Shown: piece after piece, positions 7,753-15,581 of the stretch
How positions within the stretch are numbered: the first letter of the stretch is position 1
Layout: every line of letters begins with the position of its first letter
DNA from: DATBJG01 sp963790545
GTDB lineage: Bacteria > Acidobacteriota > Vicinamibacteria > Vicinamibacterales > JAMQPK01
Length of the DNA stretch: 25,493 bases
Reading direction: 5' to 3'
Assembly (NCBI GenBank): GCA_963790545.1
Contig: CAWBPA010000008.1
Coordinates: 1-25,493, forward strand
Made by a program: the position numbers and the translations under genes
Notes under the pieces: model-generated
What the model was told of the DNA's origin: nothing
The model's database searches: none
Seen by the model: only the letters and a program-made list of their open reading frames with translations

Positions 7753-7763
7753 AGGGAACGGAA

Positions 7764-8315
7764 ATGAAGACCCGCAAGAAGTATCTGGGCCTGGCCGTCG
7801 CGGTTGCCGCCATGCTGTCGTTTTCTGCCTGTTTCGAAGTGCGCGAGGGAGCGCCGGGCGAGGAGACCAAGGTCGACATCCGCACGCCGATTGGCGACCT
7901 TTCCGTCCGGACAGACCTCGAGTCGCCAAACGTCGGGCTTCCCGTCTATCCAGGTTCGCGCCCGGTCCGCAGGGCCAACCAGGAACACGAGAGCGCCGAG
8001 GTCAGCATTGGTGCTCCCTTCTTCGGCCTGGAAGTCGTGGCTGCGAGCTTCGAGAGCGACGCCGCCCCGCAAGCCATTGTTGACTTCTACAAGAACCAAA
8101 TGAAGACGTATGGCAACGTCACCGAGTGCCGGGGCAACGTCGACTTTAAAGGCAGACGCGGATTGCGTCTGCCCGTCTGCAAAAAGAGGCTGATGTCACC
8201 GGCGATTCAGCTCGTCGTTGGGACCGAAGCGCATCATCGCCTTGTCTCGGTCGAGCCGCGACCGAATGGTTCGGAGTTTGCGGTGGTCTCGATTCAGACG
8301 CGCAATCGGGGCTGA
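7764..8315 (+). CDS. lipoprotein of unknown function
   Basis: 183 residues with a lipoprotein signal: MKTRKK, a hydrophobic stretch, and lipobox FSAC with Cys23 as the lipidated residue. The mature part contains LPVYPGSRPV and later SFESDAAPQAIVDFYKNQM, a layout I associate with small acidobacterial envelope proteins that share an FYK-Q-helix. I do not know a function. GGAGGG 7 bases before ATG 7764 supports the start. It runs towards the sulfite-oxidase-like gene, with 75 bases between the two stops. Confidence 0.75.
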   Translation: MKTRKKYLGLAVAVAAMLSFSACFEVREGAPGEETKVDIRTPIGDLSVRTDLESPNVGLPVYPGSRPVRRANQEHESAEVSIGAPFFGLEVVAASFESDAAPQAIVDFYKNQMKTYGNVTECRGNVDFKGRRGLRLPVCKKRLMSPAIQLVVGTEAHHRLVSVEPRPNGSEFAVVSIQTRNRG

Positions 8316-8328
8316 ACGCATCTTACGC

Positions 8329-8375
8329 TTCTCACCACGGAGGTCACCCGCCTTCGCCTTCGGCTACGGCGAGGC
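8329..8375. repeat. dispersed-type intergenic repeat with hairpin
   Basis: TTCTCACCACGGAGGTCAC (8329-8347) is followed by an imperfect hairpin GCC-T-TCGCC / GGCGA-GGC with a 9-base loop (8350-8375). It lies between convergent genes, so it may limit read-through both ways, though no T-run follows the stem. CACGGAGG-type strings are often repeated between genes in such genomes, from memory and not checked here. Confidence 0.4.
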
Positions 8376-8390
8376 AGGCAGAGGTTATCC

Positions 8391-9788
8391 CTACACGATT
8401 CGAACCGGCACGGAGTGGATCGAATTGTTTCCGTAGCCGAGCTGATTCCACTCGGCGTGTTCTGGTTGCGCGCGACCCGCAAGGTCCGTCGCACGAGCCT
8501 TCAGTAGCACCTCACCCGGCTCCTGAATCCGGGTGATCAGTTCCCACCACTGCCAGCTGTGCCGCTTCCGCTCGCTGACCAGGCGTGCCTCCTGCCACGG
8601 ACCATCCGACACGCTGACCTCGACGCGAGCGACGGGCGCAGCGCCCGACCACGCCACGCCACGGATCGCGAGCTCACCGCAGGCCGCGACTTGTTGGGGC
8701 GTCGGGTCCGTAATAAGGGCGCGGACCTGCTGAAGCGTGACCGGCTCGCGGATCACGCGGCCGTCTCGTTTCCATTCGTACCAGTATTTCTCGGTCTGAT
8801 AATGCCCGACGAACGGCCGATTGATGAGCTCGATGTCGGTCAGCCATTTGACCGACGCCACGGCATACCAGCCAGGCACGATGAGGCGCAGCGGATATCC
8901 ATGCTGGATCGGCAGCGGTTCACCGTTCATCGCATACGCCAGAAGCGCATCCGAATCACGCGCCTGATCGATGGGGAGGCTTCGCTCGAAATGAATGGAT
9001 TCCGTGCGTCCCGCAACGGAACCACGGTCTGCTCCGCGGAACACTACGTCTCGAGCACCGGTTTGAATGCCGGCACGATCGAGAACCTCCATAAGCGAGA
9101 CGCCAATCCACTCGGCCGTGCTCACGGCCCCCAGGTTCCACTTCTCGCCTTCGATCGGCGGGTTGAACAACGTGCGTCCGTTGCCAGCGCACTCGAGCGT
9201 CACGACGAGCGCCGTCGACGGCAGTTGGCGCAGGTCACGCACGCTGAGGCTGAGCGGCCGCTCCACGAGACCGCCAACCGATAGTCGGAAAGCGGACGGG
9301 TCGAGGTCTGGAATCTGAAAGTGATTGCGCACGTAGAAATGTGCGCTCGGCATGACCACGCCCCCAACAAGCGCCGGAATCGACGTTTCGCAGTTGAGCG
9401 GATACGCGCGGTGCACGACGAGCCCGGCGTCGATGGCTTCCTGGCATGCGTCCTCGGGATCGACGGCCGGCACCTCGTCGGCCGGTGGCAGCGCCACGGC
9501 ACATCCGCCGCTCGCCACGACGCGCGTGCACGTCGACGCGGGGTAGATGTCGAGGCTGCCTGCCATTTGAAAGGGTTGGAGGAACTCTCGAAGCCGGTCT
9601 TCGTCGCCCGCCTCAACAATGAAGTACAGAGTGTGCTCGCCTTTGACGACCGCCTCACCTTGAATCTCAATGCCGTGCTGCCGGACGTTCGGACGGCTCA
9701 GATGATTCAGCAACCAGGCCCCGGCGTAAGGATCTTGAGCAGGGCAGTGCTCTGCAGCGTGCTGATGCCGGACAACGAAGAGTGCCAT
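8391..9788 (-). CDS. sulfite-oxidase-family molybdopterin enzyme with extra N-terminal domain
   Basis: 465 residues. Residues 145-350 form the Mo-cofactor domain of the sulfite oxidase family; C200 in TLECAGNGR is the expected molybdenum ligand, and later motifs PIQHGYPLRLIVPGWYA and VKWLTDIEL are typical. Residues 360-465 match the Ig-like dimerisation domain. The first 95 or so residues (MALFVVRHQH...GEHTLYFIVEA...) are a separate small alpha/beta domain rich in His and Cys, resembling ferredoxin-fold stand-alone proteins of the DUF4242/DUF3303 type. No signal peptide is visible, so the enzyme is probably cytoplasmic. Start ATG 9788 has GGAGG five bases upstream. Substrate is unknown: sulfite or another oxidised sulfur or nitrogen compound. 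No haem domain is present, so the electron acceptor must be a partner. Confidence 0.85.
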   Translation of the reverse strand: MALFVVRHQHAAEHCPAQDPYAGAWLLNHLSRPNVRQHGIEIQGEAVVKGEHTLYFIVEAGDEDRLREFLQPFQMAGSLDIYPASTCTRVVASGGCAVALPPADEVPAVDPEDACQEAIDAGLVVHRAYPLNCETSIPALVGGVVMPSAHFYVRNHFQIPDLDPSAFRLSVGGLVERPLSLSVRDLRQLPSTALVVTLECAGNGRTLFNPPIEGEKWNLGAVSTAEWIGVSLMEVLDRAGIQTGARDVVFRGADRGSVAGRTESIHFERSLPIDQARDSDALLAYAMNGEPLPIQHGYPLRLIVPGWYAVASVKWLTDIELINRPFVGHYQTEKYWYEWKRDGRVIREPVTLQQVRALITDPTPQQVAACGELAIRGVAWSGAAPVARVEVSVSDGPWQEARLVSERKRHSWQWWELITRIQEPGEVLLKARATDLAGRAQPEHAEWNQLGYGNNSIHSVPVRIV

Positions 9789-9907
9789 GGTTGCCTCCGG
9801 GGGAGATCTTACTCCCAGCTCCTTCGGCTCCGCCTTACCTCGTCATCAGCAGGGCGGCTGTCCGACCGATACGATGGAGGTGACCACAGTCCTAGGTGGA
9901 GTGGGCC

Positions 9908-10228
9908 ATGCGTAGCTGGCTTGCGCGATGGGGAATCCCAATTCTCGGCTCGTTCTGCGTGTATCTGGTACCGCTGGTCGGACCCCATGCCGTCTGGCCC
10001 CTTGGTGCAGCGCTGTTCGGACAGCTGACCGGCGCCGGGGATCTCGGTCCACCGTGGCTTGCTGCAAACGTCGCAGTTGCGCTCGCAGCACAGCTCGCGC
10101 TGGGGCTGACGCTCGCCTGGTCTCTCCGAGGATCGCGACTTCGACTCCTCGTCTGGCTCGTCGGCATTCCAATCCTGACTGCCAGCTTGAACCTCGCGTA
10201 CCTCGTGTCGATTCCTTCGTATTTTTGA
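9908..10228 (+). CDS. four-TM membrane protein, N-terminal part of a probably split gene
   Basis: 106 residues, almost entirely hydrophobic, with four predicted membrane helices (WGIPILGSFCVYLVPLVG; VWPLGAALFGQL; LAANVAVALAAQLALGLTLAW; LLVWLVGIPILTASLNLAYLV). ATG 9908 is chosen for the AGGTGGAG ribosome site 6 bases upstream, over GTG 9896. It stops at TGA 10226-10228, directly after a run of five T. One more T would join it to the next frame, giving SIPSYF-LIEPDTAPER, so a single polytopic protein with a large outer domain is the most natural reading. Function unknown. Confidence 0.7.
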   Translation: MRSWLARWGIPILGSFCVYLVPLVGPHAVWPLGAALFGQLTGAGDLGPPWLAANVAVALAAQLALGLTLAWSLRGSRLRLLVWLVGIPILTASLNLAYLVSIPSYF

Positions 10229-11268
10229 TTGAGCCCGACACTGCCCCCGAGCGAACGGATTGGGAGGAACACTGCGTTGTGCGCGATGTTTCGCTCGTGC
10301 AAGTCCAGACACCCGTGACTCAACGCGACAGTGGAGTGGGAGAGTGGTGGGTGTACGAGCGGAGTGGGCGTTACTCGCTTCTCCGCCTTCCGAGTTGCCG
10401 CGTGATCGACGCTGGCCTTCCAATGCCGACCGTGCAGCCAGGCGGGCGCGTAGACTTCACACTCGGCCTTCAATATTCGGTCCCCGGCGGTGCGGCCATG
10501 TTCGATCGATACGATATGAATGTGCAACGGCGGAGCTGGTGGGTACTCGCGGATCCGATGTCACCACTGGTGCCCGCGCCCGAGATGACCACGATCGAAG
10601 CCATGCCGATTCTGTCGAATGCGGCCGACGCTATCGGCTGGCTGGAGCGGGTTGCCGGTTCGGGGCCTCCGATCCTCGAGCGTGTTGTCATCCGTCCGAT
10701 TGACCAGTCCTCTCGTTCCGGCGACCTCAGGATCGAGCTGGCACCGTTCGGTCCGGCCTCTTACGTTCTGATGGAAGTCAACACCGCCACGCTGGAGGTC
10801 GTCCTTTGGCGGGACCGGGCGCCGTTGGTCCTCGGATTCGGTGGAAGTAAACGCGACGTTCCGTACACGCCTGGATCCGTACGGCCGCTATATACGACCT
10901 ACCTGCAACATCGCGACGGCTGGGTGGCTTGGGACGCGTACCGGGAAGATGGAGCCTATCAACTGACGTGGTCTCTCGAAGGGCGCTCCGGTGTTCACCG
11001 CGCGACGAAAGGGCGCAGTATCACTTCGGCGACCGTGGATCCGTCCGGGCACTTCATTGCGATCAGTGAAACCACCACGCTCTCTATCGGCGATGCTCCT
11101 GACGTCGTGTACGTCATTCGCACCATCGATGGGGCCGACGTCTTCCGCAAGTACATCGCGCGGTATTCACGTAGTCAGGTCGTGTTCTTCGAGGGCGGCT
11201 TGTTTGCGTATTCCGAGCTGGAGGGCACGCACGTGTTGCGGGTTCCAAACGAATCGGGAACGCCCTGA
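10225..11268 (+). CDS. large extracytoplasmic-type domain, C-terminal part of the split gene
   Basis: 347 residues readable from TTG 10225, which overlaps the preceding stop as TTGA. There is no signal peptide of its own; the text LIEPDTAPERTDWEEHC reads like the loop following the fourth helix of the upstream frame. The later part has beta-rich repeats such as HRDGWVAWDAYREDGAYQLTW and ISETTTLSIGDAPDVVYVIRTIDG, reminiscent of a propeller. If translated separately, it would depend on coupling at TTGA. Function unknown. It ends 12 bases before the convergent coiled-coil gene. Confidence 0.65.
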   Translation: MIEPDTAPERTDWEEHCVVRDVSLVQVQTPVTQRDSGVGEWWVYERSGRYSLLRLPSCRVIDAGLPMPTVQPGGRVDFTLGLQYSVPGGAAMFDRYDMNVQRRSWWVLADPMSPLVPAPEMTTIEAMPILSNAADAIGWLERVAGSGPPILERVVIRPIDQSSRSGDLRIELAPFGPASYVLMEVNTATLEVVLWRDRAPLVLGFGGSKRDVPYTPGSVRPLYTTYLQHRDGWVAWDAYREDGAYQLTWSLEGRSGVHRATKGRSITSATVDPSGHFIAISETTTLSIGDAPDVVYVIRTIDGADVFRKYIARYSRSQVVFFEGGLFAYSELEGTHVLRVPNESGTP

Positions 11269-11280
11269 CTCGCGGCCTGG

Positions 11281-12051
11281 CTACTGAAGGCTTTCTTTCG
11301 CCTTGCGAAACGCAGCAAACAGGGCCTCCTCGCGCTGACGGCACTCGAGCTTTGTACGATCTCTCTGGCCATCGAATTCCGCCTGAATCGCGGCAGCGCC
11401 CTCCGCCAGTTCGAGACGGGCCCGCATCCGAGTCTCCGCGGCCTTTAATGCTCTCTGATACACCTGTTCCACGGCGTGTCGGGCACCCTCCGCTTCGTCT
11501 CGGGCCAGGCGCGAATCGAGGAGCTCCTTCTGCAACGCTTCGTGTTGCTCGTCCACTTGCCGATCCTTGTTGGTGCTGAGCGTCTTCAAATAGGTGGCGT
11601 GTAACCCACGAATAGCCTCGTCGCACCGACGTTCTGCCTCGCGACGCGCGAGAATCTGCTGGCTCAAACCAAGGCTTGCCGCGATCTTGTCGTATTCGGC
11701 CTTCAGGTGTGCGCGCTCCCTTTCCTCGCCGGCGGTCCTCGCCTGGAGAGCAGCCGCATCACGGTCGCGAAATCGTTTCTCGACCGCCTGTAGCGCGGTC
11801 TGCCGTACCGCGGCTGCTTTACGCTCGGCTTTTTGAAGGTCCAGATCGAGTTGTTGGAGCGTGCGATCGCGTGTGAGCGCGGCGTCCATCCGCTCCTCGG
11901 CCGCGTCTTTGAGAACGGCCGCTGTGCCAGGCAGCGCCTGGAGCGCCGTCATCCGGCTGCTTTCGAGTTCGGCGAGTTGACGGAGGCAGTTCTGGTGATT
12001 TGCAGAAAGATCGCGAGACAGTTGCAGCGTCAGCTCCGGGAGCGTGGGCAT
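11281..12051 (-). CDS. coiled-coil protein of unknown function
   Basis: 256 residues, highly charged and Ala/Glu/Arg/Leu-rich, predicted to be one long helical coiled coil from about residue 15 to the end (for example QKAERKAAAVRQTALQAVEK). There is no signal peptide, membrane segment or recognised domain. No clear ribosome site precedes ATG 12051. It lies 93 bases downstream of the serine hydrolase on the same strand, so joint transcription is possible. The codon pattern and absence of stops over 771 bases support a real gene; the role could be structural or scaffolding. Confidence 0.65.
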   Translation of the reverse strand: MPTLPELTLQLSRDLSANHQNCLRQLAELESSRMTALQALPGTAAVLKDAAEERMDAALTRDRTLQQLDLDLQKAERKAAAVRQTALQAVEKRFRDRDAAALQARTAGEERERAHLKAEYDKIAASLGLSQQILARREAERRCDEAIRGLHATYLKTLSTNKDRQVDEQHEALQKELLDSRLARDEAEGARHAVEQVYQRALKAAETRMRARLELAEGAAAIQAEFDGQRDRTKLECRQREEALFAAFRKAKESLQ

Positions 12052-12144
12052 GGTGGAATCTTGCGCTACGGGGAACGAGTCACACGCCGGTCAGCTGTTC
12101 CCTCGATGAGGTCCATTCACGCACCCTCTGAGACCCAGGTGACG

Positions 12145-13407
12145 TCAACGTTCCAAGCCGAGCGCGTCGAATACCGCTTCGGCCACGACATTAGCGGAAG
12201 AGCGTGGGGGCCGGCCTTGGTTGACGGCACCACCGCTCAGGTAGCTGAAGTAGTTCTTCGCGAAACCAATACTGAATCGTTTTGCCGGATCGGCATACCC
12301 GAAAGAACCGCCGCCGCCCACATGACCAAACGCTTCGAGCGAAGCCAGCGGTCCGCAATCACGGCCGCGACGATAGCCGAGCGAGCGCCGCACGCGCACG
12401 CGGTAGATTTCATCCCACTCGAAACTCTGCAGCTCGATACCGGCACGGACACGCGAGTCTGGCAGGATGCGCACGCCGTCCAACTCACCCCAGTTGGCCA
12501 GCATGGCGTAATGGCGGGCCAATCCACGCGCGCTCATGATGCCACCCGAGCCCGGAATGGCCGCCTTTTGAACATCGCGGCGATTGAACGCGCTGGCGAC
12601 GTACGAACCGGCAGGCTCGCCCACCATTCTGGCATCGTACTCAGCCGGTGCGGGAGGCCCGTCCTTGAGCACGGCCACGCGATGCAGTTCGCGATCTGGC
12701 ACGCCAAGGAAGATGTCATGTGCTTTGATCGGCTTGCAGATTTCGTCCTGAAGGAACTGGCCGATTGCGCGTCCATCGACACGCCGCAGAATCTCGCCGT
12801 TGATGTAGCCGTAATTGAGGGAGTGGTAGGCAGTCCGCTGGCCAATCGGGAACATCGGTTTGAGATCGGCAATGCCACGGCACATCCTGTCCCAGTCGGC
12901 CAGCCAGTCTGGCGTGTACCCGACAGGGGTTTGCGGCACTCCCGTCTGATGGCTCAAAGCGTGACGCAACGTCGCCGTCCCTTTGCCATGCGCGCCGAAC
13001 TCGGGCCAGACCTTGACAATCGGCATGTCGTAGTCGAGCTTGTGCTTCTCGGCAACCAGGTGCATGCAGGTGGCTGTGACGCCCTTGATGGTCGACGAGA
13101 GCATGAACATCGTGTCGCCGTCGACTGGCTTGCCGGTCGTCTCATCCGCGAGACCGGCCCAGCAATCGATGACCAGCTTGCCATTCAGGTAGGCTGCCAC
13201 CTGCAGGCCGATCTCTGGCGTATCGCGCACCAGTTCTTCGAGCGTCGCCCGAACCTTGGCGTTGGCGTCTGCGCCCTGTGCCTCGAACGCGACCACAGGG
13301 GCGATTGCCGAGGTGGCCGTCAGCGCCATTGGCAGACTCTGTAAGAGCTGTCGTCGGGTCAACCCCTGTTCGACGTCTCCACCTCTCCTCCGGCCCTTCG
13401 AAGTCAT
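12145..13407 (-). CDS. Tat-exported serine hydrolase, class C beta-lactamase/EstB family
   Basis: 420 residues. A twin-arginine signal (TRRQLLQ at 17-23, then a hydrophobic region ending near VVAFEAQGA) directs export. The serine-lysine catalytic motif S105-T-I-K108 is followed by LRHALSHQTGVP, a family hallmark. The tyrosine motif is in YHSLNYGYINGEI, and the third motif, KTG in beta-lactamases, is HVGGGGSFG here, as in EstB-type esterases. This points to an esterase, peptidase or transesterase rather than an antibiotic-degrading enzyme. ATG 13407 has AGGAAG at a good distance. It is divergent from the secreted protein at 13529. Confidence 0.88.
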   Translation of the reverse strand: MTSKGRRRGGDVEQGLTRRQLLQSLPMALTATSAIAPVVAFEAQGADANAKVRATLEELVRDTPEIGLQVAAYLNGKLVIDCWAGLADETTGKPVDGDTMFMLSSTIKGVTATCMHLVAEKHKLDYDMPIVKVWPEFGAHGKGTATLRHALSHQTGVPQTPVGYTPDWLADWDRMCRGIADLKPMFPIGQRTAYHSLNYGYINGEILRRVDGRAIGQFLQDEICKPIKAHDIFLGVPDRELHRVAVLKDGPPAPAEYDARMVGEPAGSYVASAFNRRDVQKAAIPGSGGIMSARGLARHYAMLANWGELDGVRILPDSRVRAGIELQSFEWDEIYRVRVRRSLGYRRGRDCGPLASLEAFGHVGGGGSFGYADPAKRFSIGFAKNYFSYLSGGAVNQGRPPRSSANVVAEAVFDALGLER

Positions 13408-13528
13408 GGCGTTCTTCCTGTGCCGATTCTGGGTTTGGATTCTAGTATGACTTCGATGAAACGAAGGCCGGACGGGTCCATTTGAAAAACTCGCAACGAT
13501 ACGCCAAATTCGCTAGTATGCCCGCATT

Positions 13529-13717
13529 GTGACGAAGCTTCTCAGGACGGTTGCCGTTGCGGCACTTGTCGCCCTGGCCGTCATCAACATGAGCTCCAGT
13601 CTGGCGGGGCAAGACCAGCCCACGCCACAAGGACGAGGCCGAGGCGAGCAGCCACCACCACTCCTCCACAAGCGGGACACCCGTCAGGCAAGCTCGTCAT
13701 CTGGGGCGACCTGGTGA
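13529..13717 (+). CDS. signal-peptide end of a secreted protein, frame-broken
   Basis: Residues 1-27 (MTKLLRTVAVAALVALAVIN...) form a clear signal peptide, followed by a Gln/Pro/Gly/Arg-rich linker. The frame then drifts after QPPP. In another frame the sequence continues as PPQAGHPSGKLVIWGDLV and joins the next fragment. One missing base near 13660 restores a single protein. The GTG start at 13529 has no obvious ribosome site. Confidence 0.6.
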   Translation: MTKLLRTVAVAALVALAVINMSSSLAGQDQPTPQGRGRGEQPPPLLHKRDTRQASSSSGATW

Positions 13718-14091
13718 ATTTCGAGCGGCCGGGGACGCCAAACCGTTGCGTGGCCCAGAGTCGCTACAAGCGAGGTGCACGCGTCGGGTTCCGCATGACG
13801 GCGATCGATGGAGGCACGGGCGAGGTCGAGAACACGGCAGTTCTGACGGCCCATCTGACGTACGGCGGCAAGACCGAGGATGTCCCCATGCGGTGGCGAG
13901 GCGTGGGGCCCTTCCCCAAGCAGGAGTACCCGCGGCAACCTTCCGAGATGTGGACCGGCGTGTGGACGGTACCAGATGACGCCCCCATCGGCAGGCTGAG
14001 CTACACGGTCACGGCGACAGACCGGTTCGGCCGCACCGCCACGTTTACGCCTTTCCCGAACCTGGAGGCGCAACTCACCATCGTCGAGTAG
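13714..14091 (+). CDS. C-terminal beta-sandwich part of the same secreted protein
   Basis: 125 residues from GTG 13714, but open and conserved-looking further upstream (HPSGKLVIWGDLV), so that GTG is probably internal. The domain is beta-rich, with GFRMTAIDGGTGEVENTAVL, WTGVWTVPDDAPIG and LSYTVTATDRFGRTATF suggesting an Ig-like or FN3-like sandwich. Together with the upstream fragment it makes an exported protein of about 187 residues. No catalytic motif is seen; function unknown. Confidence 0.65.
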   Translation: MNFERPGTPNRCVAQSRYKRGARVGFRMTAIDGGTGEVENTAVLTAHLTYGGKTEDVPMRWRGVGPFPKQEYPRQPSEMWTGVWTVPDDAPIGRLSYTVTATDRFGRTATFTPFPNLEAQLTIVE

Positions 14092-14325
14092 TCGAGAGTC
14101 GCGACTTTTGCAGTCTTCCTTACCCCGCTACCCGTATCACTTGCGGAATCTGCCTGTGACCCAGGCCACAGCAGGGTGATCAATTCCTGCCAGCGGATTG
14201 CGCCAGCGGCAATTGAAAAAACTGACGACTTTCATCCTTCCATCGTGATTTCCGAGCCAATCATGCTCGGCACCGCGTTCGCAGAACAATCGCCCCATCA
14301 GTCGATGCCGGGGTATGATCCCGGC

Positions 14326-14918
14326 ATGGACGGTCACGACGCGATGCAGCCGGCTCCGCGCGACACTCGGCTCACGTACAAAGACTTTCTGCTCTTTCCA
14401 GACGATGGGCGGCGGCACGAGATCATCGATGGAGAGCACTACGTGACGCCGAGTCCGAACACTCGGCACCAGGAGCTCGTGGGCCGTCTCTATTTTGAGC
14501 TTGCTCTATACCTTCGAGATCATCGCCAAGCGGGTCGAGTGTTTTTGGCGCCGTTCGATGTGGTGTTCACACGGTGGGACGTGGTTGAGCCGGACCTGCT
14601 GCTCGTTGCAGGCGATCAAGTTGGCATCATCACGGACAAGAACGTCCAGGGGGCACCGGCGCTGGTCGTGGAGATTCTTTCACCCGGCACACGCAAGACC
14701 GACGAGCAAGTGAAGCGGCGGCTCTTCGATCGCGGCGGCGTGCGCGAGTACTGGCTGGTCGACCCGGAGCTTGAGCTGATCAAGGTGTACAGACGCCAGG
14801 GTGACGCATCTTTCTGTCGAGACGCCGAGCTGACTCGAGAGGTCCACTCGATGTGCTCACGACGCCACTGCTCGCTGGCTTCACCCTCCAGCTCGAGAAG
14901 CTGTTCGCGTTCGAGTGA
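14326..14918 (+). CDS. Uma2-family PD-(D/E)XK nuclease-like protein, frame-broken near its end
   Basis: Uma2 (DUF820) proteins have a restriction-endonuclease-like fold; their biological role is poorly known. Visible family features are TYKDFLLFPDDGRRHEIIDG, TRHQELVGRLYFEL, the core VVEPDLLLVAG (active-site Asp), ALVVEILSPGTRKTDEQ (Glu plus following polar residues) and VREYWLVDPELELIKVYRR. Near 14838-14850 the frame breaks. Shifting by one base gives DVLTTPLLAGFTLQLEKLF ending at TGA 14916, exactly the usual family ending, so one base is missing. Read in the unshifted frame it would run to 15123 with non-family sequence. The start is uncertain: ATG 14305, 14326 and 14344 are in frame and none has a strong ribosome site. 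Confidence 0.75.
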
Positions 14919-14942
14919 TCGCAGGGTCCTGTCGCCGGCCTT

Positions 14943-15512
14943 TCAGCGACTCGTCGAGCGGCTGCACGCCTCTTGCTCTACGGCTATTCCGGTTTCGACG
15001 GCCTTCCCCGTTTCAAACCTCACTGGAGTCTCCGTCCGCATTCGGTGGAAGAAGGAGAAGAGCTCGGCGCTGGTCCTAATGCGCGAATTGCTCAGAACCT
15101 CGACAGCATGCTGCAGTTCGTGACCGATTGAACCGATGAGCTCACACCCGGGCGCGCGACTGGGAGTCACAAACACGCGCAGGAGCCGGTTTGAACCGGA
15201 TAATTCAATGGACATGTGGAGACAGGCCCGGACGCCCAGCCCACATGGACCCTCGAGGACATACACCAGGCCGTCGGTGGCGTCGATGGCCTCGATCAGG
15301 CCACGGAACGTCGTCGATCGCTCGATCCCCTGCGCGATGGCCGCGGCAATCACACGGCTCTCCGCACGGACTCTCGAGACTCCTGGTCCGTCCTGACCGC
15401 TGGCCGTGGTGCCGAAGGCCGCGAGCGAGCAACAGACAAGGGCGACCTGGATAACGGTCGGGGTCCGGCGTTCGACGAGATAGCGGGCCGATTCCTCCGG
15501 TGTGTAAGCCAC
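14943..15512 (-). CDS. predicted secreted HExxH metallopeptidase-like protein
   Basis: About 189 residues. A membrane or signal segment lies at residues 20-40 (VIQVALVCCSLAAFGTTASG), 19 residues in, as in a signal anchor. The motif H131-E-L-Q-H135 in GSIGHELQHAVEVL is a zinc-peptidase HExxH signature, and ETGKAVETG downstream could supply a third ligand. Activity is inferred, and similar short acidobacterial proteins are uncharacterised. The GTG start at 15512 is chosen because GAGGAGG stands 8 bases upstream; a longer GTG start at 15533 would bury that site inside the gene. It is convergent with the Uma2 gene and divergent from the sigma factor. Confidence 0.65.
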   Translation of the reverse strand: MAYTPEESARYLVERRTPTVIQVALVCCSLAAFGTTASGQDGPGVSRVRAESRVIAAAIAQGIERSTTFRGLIEAIDATDGLVYVLEGPCGLGVRACLHMSIELSGSNRLLRVFVTPSRAPGCELIGSIGHELQHAVEVLSNSRIRTSAELFSFFHRMRTETPVRFETGKAVETGIAVEQEACSRSTSR

Positions 15513-15520
15513 GGCGTTGT

Positions 15521-15527
15521 CCTCCTC
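15521..15527 (-). promoter_or_regulatory. Shine-Dalgarno GAGGAGG that fixes GTG 15512
   Basis: GAGGAGG on the minus strand lies 8 bases before GTG 15512 and shortens the metallopeptidase-like protein by seven residues relative to the longest frame. Confidence 0.6.
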
Positions 15528-15581
15528 GCGCACGGAGGCGGGAAACGCCGGGGAAACCTAGAAAGCTGAAAGAACTGGCGT

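Noticed and set aside
9801..9816. hairpin GGGAG-ATCTTA-CTCCC before the sulfite-oxidase-like gene as a riboswitch
   Set aside because: Only a 5-bp stem with no further conserved structure; not enough to support a regulatory call.
10223..10231. prfB-like +1 programmed frameshift (TTT TGA)
   Set aside because: A +1 shift meets TGA at once (GAT TGA); only a -1 shift or one added base gives a continuing protein, so the prfB mechanism does not apply.
11833..13344. 503-codon open frame on the plus strand
   Set aside because: It is antisense to the EstB-like hydrolase and the coiled-coil gene, both with clear domain or composition support. Its translation has no recognisable motif and is Arg/His-rich, as expected from the opposite strand of GC-rich coding DNA.
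13482..13519. sigma-70 promoter TTGAAA ... TAGTAT before the secreted protein gene
   Set aside because: The spacing between the two boxes is 26 bases, too long for a normal promoter, and no better pair is visible.
14137..14469. 110-codon minus-strand frame upstream of and overlapping the Uma2 start
   Set aside because: It covers the Uma2 N-terminus in antisense and carries no motif of its own.
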